A DNA stretch of 64,000 bases, taken from NCBI RefSeq assembly GCF_016793225.1, contig NZ_JAEUMN010000106.1, positions 62,001 through 126,000 on the forward strand, written 5' to 3'. Position 1 is the stretch's first letter, and every line of letters starts with the position of its first letter. The notes beneath the pieces were generated by a model, which was not told the DNA's origin, did not search any database, and worked only from the letters and a program-made list of their open reading frames with translations. Origin of the DNA: Phenylobacterium sp. GTDB taxonomy: Bacteria > Pseudomonadota > Alphaproteobacteria > Caulobacterales > Caulobacteraceae. Both the position numbers and the translations under genes were made by a program. Below, piece after piece: positions 54,161 through 62,858 of the stretch.

Positions 54161-55525
54161 TTAGCCCTCGTAGCCTTCCGGCAGGTCGTCTTCCTTCAGG
54201 AGCTCGTCCTTCGAGACGGCCTTGTCGTCGACCTTGGCCTTCGAGACGATCAGGTCGACCACCTTGTCCTCGAAGATCGGCGCACGCAGCTGGGCCTGGG
54301 CGTTCTGGTTCTCGCGCAGCAGGTTGAACACCTGCTGGGCCTGGGCGCCGTACTTCATGGCCTCGCGGCGGATGGCCTCGGCCAGTTCCTGCTCGGTGAC
54401 GGTGACGTTGTTGGCGCGGCCGATCTCGGCCAGGACGAGGCCCAGGCGCACGCGGCGCTCGGCGATGCGGCGGTATTCCTTCTCGAGCTGCTCTTCAGTC
54501 TTCTTGGCGTCGTCCTCGGGAAGCTCGCCGGCCTCCTTGTCCTGCTGCACCTGCTGCCAGATCGCGGCGAACTCGGCCTCGACCATCTTGGGCGGAAGCG
54601 GGAAGTCGTGCTTCTCGTCGAGCTGGTCCAGGAGCGCCCGCTTCAGCTTGAAGCGCGAGGCGCCGGCGTACTGCTGCTCGAGATTGCCCTTCACCAGCTC
54701 CTTCAGCTTCTCGAGGTTCTCGACGCCCAGGCGCTCGGCCAGCGCGTCGTCGGCGGCGGAGTCCACCGGCGCGCGGACCTCCTTCACCTTGGTCTCGAAC
54801 TCGGCGTCCTTGCCCGCCAGATTGGCGGCCTGGTACTCGGCGGGGAACGTCACCTTCACGGTCAGCTCGCTGTCCGGCTTGGCGCCGATCAGCTGGTCCT
54901 CGAAGCCGGGAATGAACTGGCCCGAACCCAGCACGAGCGGGACGTCCTCGGCCGTGCCGCCCTCGAAGGCCTCGCCGTCGATACGGCCTATGAAGTCGAT
55001 GACGACCTGGTCGCCCTCCTTGGCCTTCACCGACTTGCCGGTGCGAGGCTCATAGGTGCGGTTCTGCTTGGCGAGGTCGGCGATCGCCTCGTCCACCTCG
55101 GCGTCGGTGGGCGTGTAGACGGGCTTCGACAGGCTGAGCGTCGCCGCGTCCACCGGCTGGAAGTCCGGCATGATGTCGATGGCGAGCTCGTAGGCGAGGT
55201 CCGCCTTGCCGTCCATGACCGCCTCGATGTCGCCCTCGGGCTTGAGGTCGGGGTCGCTCGCGGGGCGCAGGTTGTTGTCGTCCAGCACCTTCTGGGTGGT
55301 TTCCGTCAGCGCCTGCTGGACGACCTCGCTCATCAGCGCCTTGCCGTAGAGCCGCCGCACATGGGCCGGCGGCACCTTGCCGGGCCGGAAGCCCTTGATG
55401 TTGAGCGTCGGGGTGATCTCGGCGATGCGCGTCTCGAGGCGCTCGGCCAGATCCTTCTGCGGCACCGTGACGCCGTAGACGCGGCTCAGGCCTTCACCAG
55501 ACTTCTCAACGATCTGCATCGACAT
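54161..55525 (-). CDS. tig: Trigger factor
   Basis: Ribosome-associated chaperone and peptidyl-prolyl isomerase, 454 residues. The ribosome-binding signature is GFRPGKVP (about 45-52). The FKBP domain spans about 160-245 ([19 protein letters not shown]), followed by the helical C-domain. The ATG at 55525 has GGAAG 6 bases upstream; ATG 55519 is an alternative. clpP-clpX, which follow tig in many bacteria, are not adjacent. Confidence 0.96.
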   Translation of the reverse strand: MSMQIVEKSGEGLSRVYGVTVPQKDLAERLETRIAEITPTLNIKGFRPGKVPPAHVRRLYGKALMSEVVQQALTETTQKVLDDNNLRPASDPDLKPEGDIEAVMDGKADLAYELAIDIMPDFQPVDAATLSLSKPVYTPTDAEVDEAIADLAKQNRTYEPRTGKSVKAKEGDQVVIDFIGRIDGEAFEGGTAEDVPLVLGSGQFIPGFEDQLIGAKPDSELTVKVTFPAEYQAANLAGKDAEFETKVKEVRAPVDSAADDALAERLGVENLEKLKELVKGNLEQQYAGASRFKLKRALLDQLDEKHDFPLPPKMVEAEFAAIWQQVQQDKEAGELPEDDAKKTEEQLEKEYRRIAERRVRLGLVLAEIGRANNVTVTEQELAEAIRREAMKYGAQAQQVFNLLRENQNAQAQLRAPIFEDKVVDLIVSKAKVDDKAVSKDELLKEDDLPEGYEG

Positions 55526-55708
55526 CTTCAGCTTCCCGGACCGCGCGCGGCGTCGCGCCGTGTCCGCCCTTTCACGTCAAACGGGAGTAGCCGCCGAAGA
55601 GGCCCCGGCGGCGCGAAGGCGCCCTTATGTCACGGCGTGCGGGCGGGTGAAAGCCCCCTGCCCCTTGACGCCGACCGCCCGGCCCGCAATGGCAGGCGCG
55701 GCCTCCAC

Positions 55709-55793
55709 GCGGATGTGGCGGAATTGGTAGACGCACTGGATTTAGGTTCCAGCGCCGAAAGGCGTGGAGGTTCGACTCCTCTCATCCGCACCA
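55709..55793 (+). tRNA. tRNA-Leu (anticodon UAG)
   Basis: The acceptor stem GCGGATG/CATCCGC closes the molecule, with A73 and an encoded CCA (55791-55793). The anticodon stem CTGGA/TCCAG encloses loop TTTAGGT, giving anticodon TAG. A long variable arm (GCGCCGAAAGGCGT) is as expected for tRNA-Leu, and the T-loop is TTCGACT. It is divergent from tig. Confidence 0.97.
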
Positions 55794-55845
55794 CGCCCAG
55801 GCGTGCGGGGTGACAGCCGCGGCGGCGGCGCGGTAAAGCCGCGCC

Positions 55846-57075
55846 ATGCCGTCGGGCGTCCTCTTCGTGCACAACAACTTCCCGGGCCAGTTCCGGGACC
55901 TGGCCGAGACCCTGGCGGCGCGCGGCGTTCGGACGCTGGCGATCGGCCAGGATCACGCCCGCGGCCTGCCGCCGACGCGGATCGCCCGCTATTCGCTGCC
56001 ACGCGGCACCACGCCGGGCATCTTCCCGCTGGCGGTTCGCGCTGAGGCTGACCTCCTGCGGGGACGAATGGCCTACGACGCGGCGAAGGCGCTGCGCGCC
56101 GAAGGGTGGGACCCGCAGGTGATCGTGGGGCACCCCGGCTGGGGCGAGATGACGTTCCTGTCCGAGGTCTTCCCGGCGGCCCGCCAGATCGGCTTCGCCG
56201 AGTTCTGGTATCACGGCCGCGGCTACGACGTGGGCTTCGACACCGAGTGGTTCCCGGTCGAGGAGGAGCAGGCGCTGCGGGTGCGGGCGAAGAACCCGGT
56301 CATGGCGCTGAGCTACGCCGGCTGCGACGCCATCGTGGCGCCCACCCCGTTCCAGGCGAACGCCCTGCCGCCCGTGTTCCGCGAGCGCGCCCGCGTGATC
56401 CACGAGGGCGTCGACGTGGAGCAGATCCGCCCGGGGCCGGCGGAGCCCTTCGCCCTGGACGACGGGCGCGTGATCGCGCCGGGCACGCCGGTGATCACCC
56501 ACGTGAACAACCACATGGAGCCGCTGCGGGGCCTGCACATCCTCGCCCGGGCCCTGCCCCGGCTGCTGGCGGAGGTTCCCGACGCGCAGGTGATCATCAT
56601 CGGAGAGACCGCGGACCGCCCCTATGGCGGCTCCCCGCCGGACGGCCGCACCTGGAAGGAGGTCTGCTTCGACGGCGTCCCCTACGATCCCGCGCGGGTC
56701 CACTTCCTGGGCCGCGTGCCGCACGCCCGGATGCTGGCGGCGCTGCGGCTGGGGGCGGCGCACGTCTACTACACATACCCCTTCGTCCTCTCCTGGTCGC
56801 TGGCCGAGGCGATGGCGAGCGGCTGCTACGTGATCGGGTCGGACACCGCGCCGTTGCACGACGCCGTGGAGGACGGGGTGAACGGAACCCTGCTGCCGTT
56901 CTTCGACGTGGCGGCGCTGTCAGAGGCGATGATCGCGGCGTGCCGCCAGCCGCAGGCGTTCGCGGGGCTGCGCGCGGCCGCCCGGGCGACGGCGGTCGAG
57001 AAGTTCGACCGGACGAAGGGGCGCGAGGCCTGGCTGGCGCTGCTGCGGGCGTTCGGGGTGGAAATCCCGGGGTAG
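55846..57075 (+). CDS. Glycosyltransferase family 4 protein
   Basis: A 409-residue GT-B fold glycosyltransferase. The N-terminal domain starts VLFVHNNFPGQFRDLAETLA. The C-terminal donor domain includes HVNNHMEPLRGLHILARALP, HFLGRVPHARMLAALRLGAA and the EX7E-like SWSLAEAMASGCYVIGSD. Such proteins build cell-surface polysaccharides; acceptor and donor are unknown. No other sugar genes are nearby. Confidence 0.88.
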   Translation: MPSGVLFVHNNFPGQFRDLAETLAARGVRTLAIGQDHARGLPPTRIARYSLPRGTTPGIFPLAVRAEADLLRGRMAYDAAKALRAEGWDPQVIVGHPGWGEMTFLSEVFPAARQIGFAEFWYHGRGYDVGFDTEWFPVEEEQALRVRAKNPVMALSYAGCDAIVAPTPFQANALPPVFRERARVIHEGVDVEQIRPGPAEPFALDDGRVIAPGTPVITHVNNHMEPLRGLHILARALPRLLAEVPDAQVIIIGETADRPYGGSPPDGRTWKEVCFDGVPYDPARVHFLGRVPHARMLAALRLGAAHVYYTYPFVLSWSLAEAMASGCYVIGSDTAPLHDAVEDGVNGTLLPFFDVAALSEAMIAACRQPQAFAGLRAAARATAVEKFDRTKGREAWLALLRAFGVEIPG

Positions 57076-57113
57076 CGGGGGCCGTGGGGCGCCACGCGCC
57101 CCAGACAACCAAC

Positions 57114-57230
57114 CGTCATCCCCCGGCTTGTCCGGGGGAGCCACAGGGCTGGGCGCCGGACCGTCGCGCGCCGAGGGCCGCCACAAAGTCACAGCCCAGT
57201 GGGTGGCCCGGACGAGCCGGGCCATGACGG
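57114..57230. repeat. REP-like palindromic element
   Basis: GTCATCCCCCGGCTTGTCCG (57115 on) is mirrored by GGCCCGGACGAGCCGGGCCA ending with TGACGG at 57230. It lies between a glycosyltransferase gene and a convergent lipoprotein gene. Same subfamily as the element at 58808-58945. Confidence 0.85.
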
Positions 57231-57300
57231 GTTTGTTCGCGGGCTCCGGGAAGACAATCCACCGTCACATGACGGGGGGCTCCGGAAAGGCCCTCGGGGC

Positions 57301-57624
57301 CTAGCCGCAGCGGACTTCCTTGATGAGGCCCGTGCCGGCGTCGAAGAAGAAGTTCAGGCGCTCGGCGTTGTAGTCCATCGTGACCGGGCAGGTGGTGCAG
57401 GCGACACGCTGGCGGTTCGGGTCCAGCGGCACGGGGACCTCGCTGCGCGGCCGGCCGACCAGGTGCTGGTGCTGGCGGGCGCCGCAGGTGTCGGGCGGCG
57501 GGGGCGGCGCCGGCGCGGAACTCGCCGGCGGTGGCGGAGCGGGCGGCGGCGGCGACGCCGGCGGCGGGGACGTCGAGCATCCCGCGAGCCCCAGAACGAC
57601 CGTCGCCAGCGCCAACCGCTTCAT
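57301..57624 (-). CDS. Peptidase inhibitor I78 family lipoprotein
   Basis: A 107-residue predicted lipoprotein: lipobox LAGC (Cys16), a Pro-rich linker (about 20-44), then an I78 inhibitor domain with CGARQHQHLVGRPRSEVP and ERLNFFFDAGTGLIKEVRCG. I78 inhibitors block serine peptidases. Extra Cys pair ACTTC may form disulfides with the others. Its ATG overlaps the holC stop, an operon junction. Confidence 0.85.
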   Translation of the reverse strand: MKRLALATVVLGLAGCSTSPPPASPPPPAPPPPASSAPAPPPPPDTCGARQHQHLVGRPRSEVPVPLDPNRQRVACTTCPVTMDYNAERLNFFFDAGTGLIKEVRCG

Positions 57625-58079
57625 GCCTGCTTCTCCCAGCCCCGGGCCTGCTGCTTCCAGTAGGACACCGGATGCCCCTTCGCCTTCGCGGACCGGAACT
57701 GCGCCCTCGCCGCCTCGAGCTGGGCCTGGTCGGCTCCGTCGAAGATGACGATGCAGCGCTGGTAGCCCGCGAGGTCGCCGGGTTCGGCGCCGTCGACGAG
57801 GAACAACGCATCGGCGGCGTTGGGGTTGTCGGCGCGCGTGGTGAGCAGGATCGGCTGGCGCGCGGCGTTGGGCTCGTCGGCCGGCGCGTGGGGCAGGAAG
57901 CTCTCGTCCCGGTAGCTCCAGAGCCAACCGTCCAGGTGGTCGATGCGCTCGGAGGCGGACGAGCGGACGATGGCCTTCCAGCCGCGCTGCAGCGTCTTCT
58001 CCAGCAGCTCGGGCAGGGCCTGGTCGAGGCCCGTGCGCTCGAGATGGTAGAACCAGACCTCGCAGGGCGCGTCAGCCAT
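57621..58079 (-). CDS. holC: DNA polymerase III chi subunit
   Basis: A 152-residue clamp-loader accessory that bridges DNA polymerase III and SSB. The family pattern is EVWFYHLERTGLDQALPELLEKTLQRGW near the N-terminus (quoted in part: VWFYHLERT, LLEKTLQRGW), and the C-terminal FRSAKAKGHPVSYWKQ. The start is at MADAPCEV (58079), overlapping the hydrolase stop by 8 bases. It is downstream of pepA, the common pepA-holC order, with a hydrolase gene inserted between. Confidence 0.92.
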   Translation of the reverse strand: MADAPCEVWFYHLERTGLDQALPELLEKTLQRGWKAIVRSSASERIDHLDGWLWSYRDESFLPHAPADEPNAARQPILLTTRADNPNAADALFLVDGAEPGDLAGYQRCIVIFDGADQAQLEAARAQFRSAKAKGHPVSYWKQQARGWEKQA

Positions 58080-58770
58080 CACGGCCCTCCAGGCGCGCGG
58101 CAAGGCTCTCGATGGCGCCGGCGACGGCCTCGGCGTGGGTCAGCATGGCCAGATGATGCAGCGGAAGCCGCACCACGGGCCAGCCCCTGCGCATCGAGAT
58201 CTGCGCTTCCTCGACGTAGGCCCCCGAGAGCTGCAGGTAGGCGGCCGGAACGGCCAGCTCCAGCTCGGGCGCGAGTTCCTCGAAGTAGCCGACCGGGATG
58301 GGCTCCAGTTCCCCGATCAGCGCCTCGCGGAGATCGGTGTCAGGGACCAGCTTCGCCAGCGCGCCCGGCGGCCACCACTGGTCCCACGCCGGAAGCCGGC
58401 CCTCGACGGCGCCCGCCAGCAGCTGGGCCGCCAGGGCCGGCGGCGCGGTGTCGAACCACGAGAGCCCCGGGTGCGGCAGGATGGCGTCGCAGTAGATGAC
58501 GCCCCTCACCTGCCCGCGGGCCAGGGCCGCCACCGAGGGCATGAGCGCGCCGGCGCCCGAATGCGCCACGACGATCGCCGGTGGACCCGCGCCCAGGCTG
58601 GCGGCCATGCTGTTGGCCAGCGCCGCGTAGCCGTCGGCGCCCAGAGTCGAGAGCCGCGGCCAGGCCGGCGCCTCCGCCGCCGCTCCGCGCCCGGCAAGGA
58701 TGGCCGCGACCCGCCGCCACGACAGCGGCCCCAGCAGCGGGCTGTGCAGAAGGACGAGGCGGGTGGTCAT
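58072..58770 (-). CDS. Alpha/beta hydrolase
   Basis: A 232-residue alpha/beta-hydrolase fold protein. The nucleophile elbow is AHSGAG with Ser71; the likely catalytic His is in PLHHLAMLTH near the C-terminus. The N-terminal LVLLHSPLLGPLSWRRVA carries the oxyanion loop. Substrate unknown. It overlaps holC and is separated from pepA by a repeat element. Confidence 0.85.
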   Translation of the reverse strand: MTTRLVLLHSPLLGPLSWRRVAAILAGRGAAAEAPAWPRLSTLGADGYAALANSMAASLGAGPPAIVVAHSGAGALMPSVAALARGQVRGVIYCDAILPHPGLSWFDTAPPALAAQLLAGAVEGRLPAWDQWWPPGALAKLVPDTDLREALIGELEPIPVGYFEELAPELELAVPAAYLQLSGAYVEEAQISMRRGWPVVRLPLHHLAMLTHAEAVAGAIESLAARLEGRDG

Positions 58771-58807
58771 CTAGCGAGCGCCGCGCTCCGACGTGCTCGC
58801 ACCGTCA

Positions 58808-58945
58808 CGTCATCCCGCGGCTTGTCCGCGGGACCCATTGTTCCGCTTGCACGACGCCCGTCGTCGTATCGAAGCACGCGAACAATCCCCTTAAGCACCG
58901 GGGGACCACCGGCATGGATCCCCCGGACGAGCCGGGGGATGACGT
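58808..58945. repeat. REP-like palindromic element
   Basis: ACGTCATCCCGCGGCTTGTC (58808 on) with its own hairpin is mirrored by CGGACGAGCCGGGGGATGAC ending at 58945. It fills most of the 196-base gap between pepA and the hydrolase gene. Confidence 0.88.
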
Positions 58946-58966
58946 GGGCGGGGGTGCGACGCCCCA

Positions 58967-60409
58967 TCACCCCTCGTACTTGTCGCGCACCATGCGGTTG
59001 AGGAGCCGCACGCCGAAGCCCACGGCGCCGTCCGGCACGGTGGGGACCGACGAGGGCTTCTTCCAGGCGGTCGAGGCGATGTCCAGGTGCGCCCAGGGGA
59101 CGTTGTTCACATACCGCTGGAGGAAGAGCGCCGCGGTGATCGAGCCGCCCGGCCGGCCGCCGGTGTTCTTCATGTCGGCGATCATGGAGTCGATCTGCTT
59201 GTTGTAGGCGTCGGGCAGCGGCATGCGCCACAGGCCCTCGTCCTCGGCCTTGCCGGCCTCGAGCAGGTTGGACGCGAGCTCCTCGTTGTTGGCGTAGCAG
59301 CCGGCGAGGTCGTTCCCCAGCGCGATGATGATGGCGCCCGTCAGCGTGGCCAGGTCGACCATGAACTTCGGCTTGAAGCGGTCCTGGCAGTACCAGAGCG
59401 CATCGGCCAGCACGAGGCGGCCCTCGGCGTCGGTGTTCACCACCTCGATCGTCTGCCCGGACATGGAGGTCAGCACGTCGCCCGGGCGGTAGCTGTTGCC
59501 GTCGGGCATGTTCTCGACGAGGCCCAGGATGCCGATGGCGTTGACCTTGGCCTTCCGGCCCGCGAGGACGTGCATGACGCCGGCGACCGTGCCCGCGCCC
59601 CCCATGTCCCACTTCATGTCCTCCATGTTCTCGGCCGGCTTGATCGAGATGCCGCCGGTGTCGAAGCAGACGCCCTTGCCCACGAAGGCGATCGGCTGGG
59701 CCGACTTGTCGGCGGCGCCCATCCACTTCATCACCACGAGCTGGCTTTCGCGGATGCTGCCCTGCCCCACGGCCAGCAGCGAGCCCATGCCGAGCTTCAT
59801 CATCTCGGCCTCGCCCAGGATCTCGACCTCGAGGCCGAGGGTCTCCAGCGCCTTGGCGCGCCGGGCGAACTCGGCGGGGTAGAGAACGTTCGGCGGCTCG
59901 GAGACGAGGTCGCGGGTGAAGCTGATGGCGTCGGCCAGGGCGGCGAAGTCGGCGAAGGCGGTCAGCGTCCCGTCGGGATCGTCCGCGGCGACCTCGGTGC
60001 GCAGGATCGACGGCTTCTTCTCGGCCGGCTCCTTGGTCCGGTAGCGGTCGAAGCGGTAGCTGGCGAGCCGCACGCCGAACGCGGCGTTGGCCGCGAGCGC
60101 GCCGGCGCCTTCCACCCGCAGCACCTCCAGGCCCGACGCCTTGAGGGCGTTGTAGGCGGTGGCGGCGGCGTTCTCGGCCCCGACCGCGTCGAACGCCTCC
60201 CGCTTGCCGGCGCCCACGAGGACGAGCCGGGCGGCGTCGGTTCCCTGCGGCGCCAGGATGTCGAGCGTCTGGCCCTTGCCCCCCGTGAAGCGGCTCGCGG
60301 CGACCGCCTGGGCGACCGCGCCGGTGTGGGCCTCGCCCTCGAAGACGATGCGGGCCACGGCGCATTTCGCAGGAACAGCGGCGCCCGCCGCGACGAATTG
60401 GATATCCAT
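58967..60409 (-). CDS. pepA: Leucyl aminopeptidase (M17)
   Basis: Cytosolic two-metal aminopeptidase, 480 residues. Metal and catalytic residues are in VGKGVCFDTGG (Lys, Asp) and the M17 signature NTDAEGRL; the C-terminal MADMKNTGGRPGG region carries further active-site residues. The smaller N-terminal macro-like domain spans about 1-165. It is divergent from lptF across 136 bases, the usual arrangement. Confidence 0.96.
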   Translation of the reverse strand: MDIQFVAAGAAVPAKCAVARIVFEGEAHTGAVAQAVAASRFTGGKGQTLDILAPQGTDAARLVLVGAGKREAFDAVGAENAAATAYNALKASGLEVLRVEGAGALAANAAFGVRLASYRFDRYRTKEPAEKKPSILRTEVAADDPDGTLTAFADFAALADAISFTRDLVSEPPNVLYPAEFARRAKALETLGLEVEILGEAEMMKLGMGSLLAVGQGSIRESQLVVMKWMGAADKSAQPIAFVGKGVCFDTGGISIKPAENMEDMKWDMGGAGTVAGVMHVLAGRKAKVNAIGILGLVENMPDGNSYRPGDVLTSMSGQTIEVVNTDAEGRLVLADALWYCQDRFKPKFMVDLATLTGAIIIALGNDLAGCYANNEELASNLLEAGKAEDEGLWRMPLPDAYNKQIDSMIADMKNTGGRPGGSITAALFLQRYVNNVPWAHLDIASTAWKKPSSVPTVPDGAVGFGVRLLNRMVRDKYEG

Positions 60410-60545
60410 GATCTCTTCTCTCGAGGTCTCGGCTTAGGTCTCTGGGCCGCCGACGTAGGGTTGTTGTCTGGCGAAGCGACGCATGGTTTAGAACAGGTCC
60501 GCCGCCGGGGCGCGACTAAATCTCCGGGCCATTCGATTTTCGCAA

Positions 60546-61682
60546 GTGCGCCTCATTGATCGATATCTCCTGCGCCAGTTGCTGGGGCCGGTGGTCCTGG
60601 CCACCCTGGCCCTGACGTCGGTCGCGCTGCTCTCTCAGAGCCTGGCGGGGCTCGACCTGATCGTGAACCAGCGCCAGAGCGCGCTCGTGTTCCTGAAGGT
60701 GACGCTGCTGTACATGCCGCAGCTCATCAACCTGATCCTGCCGATCGCGGTGTTCGTGGCGGCTCTGGTGGCGCTGAACCGGCTGCACACCGAGCAGGAG
60801 ATCGTGGTCTGCTTCGCCGGCGGCATGAGCCGCTGGCGCGTGATCAGCCCGGCCATGCGGCTGGCGGCCACGATCGCCTTCCTGGCGCTGCTGATGAACC
60901 TGTTCGTGCAGCCCGCCTCGTTCCGGACCCTGCGCCAGGAGCTGTTCGAGGTGCGGACCGACCTGGCCGCCACCCTGGTGCGCGAGGGCGAGTTCACCGA
61001 GCCGACGCCCGGCCTGACCGTCTACGCGCAGAGCGTCGACGGGCAAGGAAACCTCCGCAACCTCTTCATCCACCAGGTGAAGCCGGACGGCTCGACGAGC
61101 ACCTACACGGCCGAGCAGGGCCGCGTCGGGCGCGCCCAAGGTCGGCCGGTGCTGTTCATGCGGAACGGCTCGAACCAAGAGCTGTCGAGCCGCAGCGTCC
61201 TGAACTACCTCACGTTCGACGAGTACATCTTCGACCTCGCGCCGCTCTCGCGATCCGACGAACTGATCCACTACAAGCCGTCGGACCGGTGGCTGCACGA
61301 GCTGTTCTTCCCCGACCTGCAGCAGGACTGGGAACGGCGCAACCGGCTGGAGCTGCTGGCGGAGGGCAACGCCCGCATCGCCTCGCCCCTCTACAACATC
61401 GCCTTCATGGCGCTGGCGCTGAACGCCATCATCGGCGGGGGCTTCTCGCGGCTGGGCTACGGCCGGCGCATCGTGGTGATGGGCGCGATCGCCGCGGCGG
61501 TCCGGCTGGTCGGCTTCCAGATCCAGTCCGCCTGCGAGGACGAGGCCTGGCTGAACGTCGCCCAGTACCTGACGCCGATCCTGGCGACCTGGCTCGCCCT
61601 GGCGCAGATCTTCCGCCAGAAGGTGAGCCGCCACATCGACATCACCAAGCAGCCCCTGCACCTGACGGGCGCCCGCGCATGA
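60546..61682 (+). CDS. lptF: LPS export ABC transporter permease LptF
   Basis: A 378-residue inner-membrane permease of the LptB2FG complex that extracts LPS from the inner membrane. Two groups of three helices flank a periplasmic jellyroll domain (about 125-260). It starts GTG CGC CTC (MRLIDRYLLRQLLGP). Its stop overlaps lptG's start in ATGA. Confidence 0.95.
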   Translation: MRLIDRYLLRQLLGPVVLATLALTSVALLSQSLAGLDLIVNQRQSALVFLKVTLLYMPQLINLILPIAVFVAALVALNRLHTEQEIVVCFAGGMSRWRVISPAMRLAATIAFLALLMNLFVQPASFRTLRQELFEVRTDLAATLVREGEFTEPTPGLTVYAQSVDGQGNLRNLFIHQVKPDGSTSTYTAEQGRVGRAQGRPVLFMRNGSNQELSSRSVLNYLTFDEYIFDLAPLSRSDELIHYKPSDRWLHELFFPDLQQDWERRNRLELLAEGNARIASPLYNIAFMALALNAIIGGGFSRLGYGRRIVVMGAIAAAVRLVGFQIQSACEDEAWLNVAQYLTPILATWLALAQIFRQKVSRHIDITKQPLHLTGARA

Positions 61683-62776
61683 TGGGGCGGATCGAGCGCT
61701 ACATCCTGGGCTACACGCTGCTGGGCGTGACCGCGGCGCTCGCCATCATCTCGTCGGTGGTGCTGCTGATCCAGTTCGTCGAGCTGACCAGCCAGGTGGG
61801 AACCCGGGCCGACGTCGGCGCTGACTCGATCTTCCAGCTGACGCTGCTGAAGATCCCCTCGATCATCCAGATCCTCCTGCCGTTCTGCTTCCTGTTCGGC
61901 GGCATCGGGGCGTTCGTGGGCCTGAACCGGCGCAGCGAGCTGGTGGCCATGCGCGCGGCGGGGGTTTCGGCGTGGCGGTTCATCTGGCCGTCGGCGGCGG
62001 GCGCATTCGCGCTGGGCCTGGTCGCTGTGGGCGCGCTCAACCCCCTCGCCGCCGCGCTCAGCGCCCGGTTCGAACTCGAGCGCGCGCGTCTGATGGAGAA
62101 CTACCTGGGCGACGCGCCGCAGGACATCTGGCTGCGCCAGGGCGACGAGAAGAGCCAGATCGTCATCCACGCCAAGGACCGCGACGTGCGGCGGGGCGTC
62201 GTGACCCTGCGCGGCGTCTCGCTGTTCATCTACGAGAAGAGCCCGCGCGGGCAGCCGGAGTTCCGGCGGCGGCTGGAGGCCGAGGAGGCGACCCTGCTGC
62301 CCGGCCACTGGCGCCTGCGCAACGTGCGGGAGGCGACGGCGGGCGCCTCGTCGATCCGGTCGGATTCGCTGTCCATCCGCTCCACCCTGGACGAGGAGGC
62401 CGCCCTGGAGCGGCTGGCCTCGCCCGAGGCGATCGGGTTCTGGCGGCTGCCGCGGGCCATCCAGCTCACCGAGCAGGCCGGGTTCTCGGCCAACAGCTAC
62501 CGGCTGCGCCTGCAGCAGCTCCTGGCGACCCCCCTCCTCTTCGCGGCCATGTCCGTCCTGGCCGCCGCCTTCTCGCTCCGGCTGACGCGCCTGGGCGGGC
62601 TGGCGGGGCTGGCCGGGACAGGCGTGGCGCTGGGCTTCGTCATGTTCTTCTTCAACCAGTTCGCCGGCGCGCTGGCCAAGGCCGACATCATCCCGCTGTT
62701 CGCTGCCGCCTGGGCTCCGGCGGTGGTCGCGCTGCTCGCCGGGGTGAGCCTGCTTTGCTACACCGAAGACGGTTGA
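61679..62776 (+). CDS. lptG: LPS export ABC transporter permease LptG
   Basis: A 365-residue partner permease with the same six-helix plus jellyroll layout, starting MMGRIERYILGYTLLGV. The second ATG (61682) is equally possible. It is followed after 82 bases by lptD, so the window places three LPS-transport genes in one direction. Confidence 0.95.
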   Translation: MMGRIERYILGYTLLGVTAALAIISSVVLLIQFVELTSQVGTRADVGADSIFQLTLLKIPSIIQILLPFCFLFGGIGAFVGLNRRSELVAMRAAGVSAWRFIWPSAAGAFALGLVAVGALNPLAAALSARFELERARLMENYLGDAPQDIWLRQGDEKSQIVIHAKDRDVRRGVVTLRGVSLFIYEKSPRGQPEFRRRLEAEEATLLPGHWRLRNVREATAGASSIRSDSLSIRSTLDEEAALERLASPEAIGFWRLPRAIQLTEQAGFSANSYRLRLQQLLATPLLFAAMSVLAAAFSLRLTRLGGLAGLAGTGVALGFVMFFFNQFAGALAKADIIPLFAAAWAPAVVALLAGVSLLCYTEDG

Positions 62777-62858
62777 ATCGTTCGCCTGCGGAGCTATGCA
62801 TCGCAGGCCTGCAACAAGAGACGCCGCCGCGGCGCGTCACTGGGGATCGAGAGGGTTG

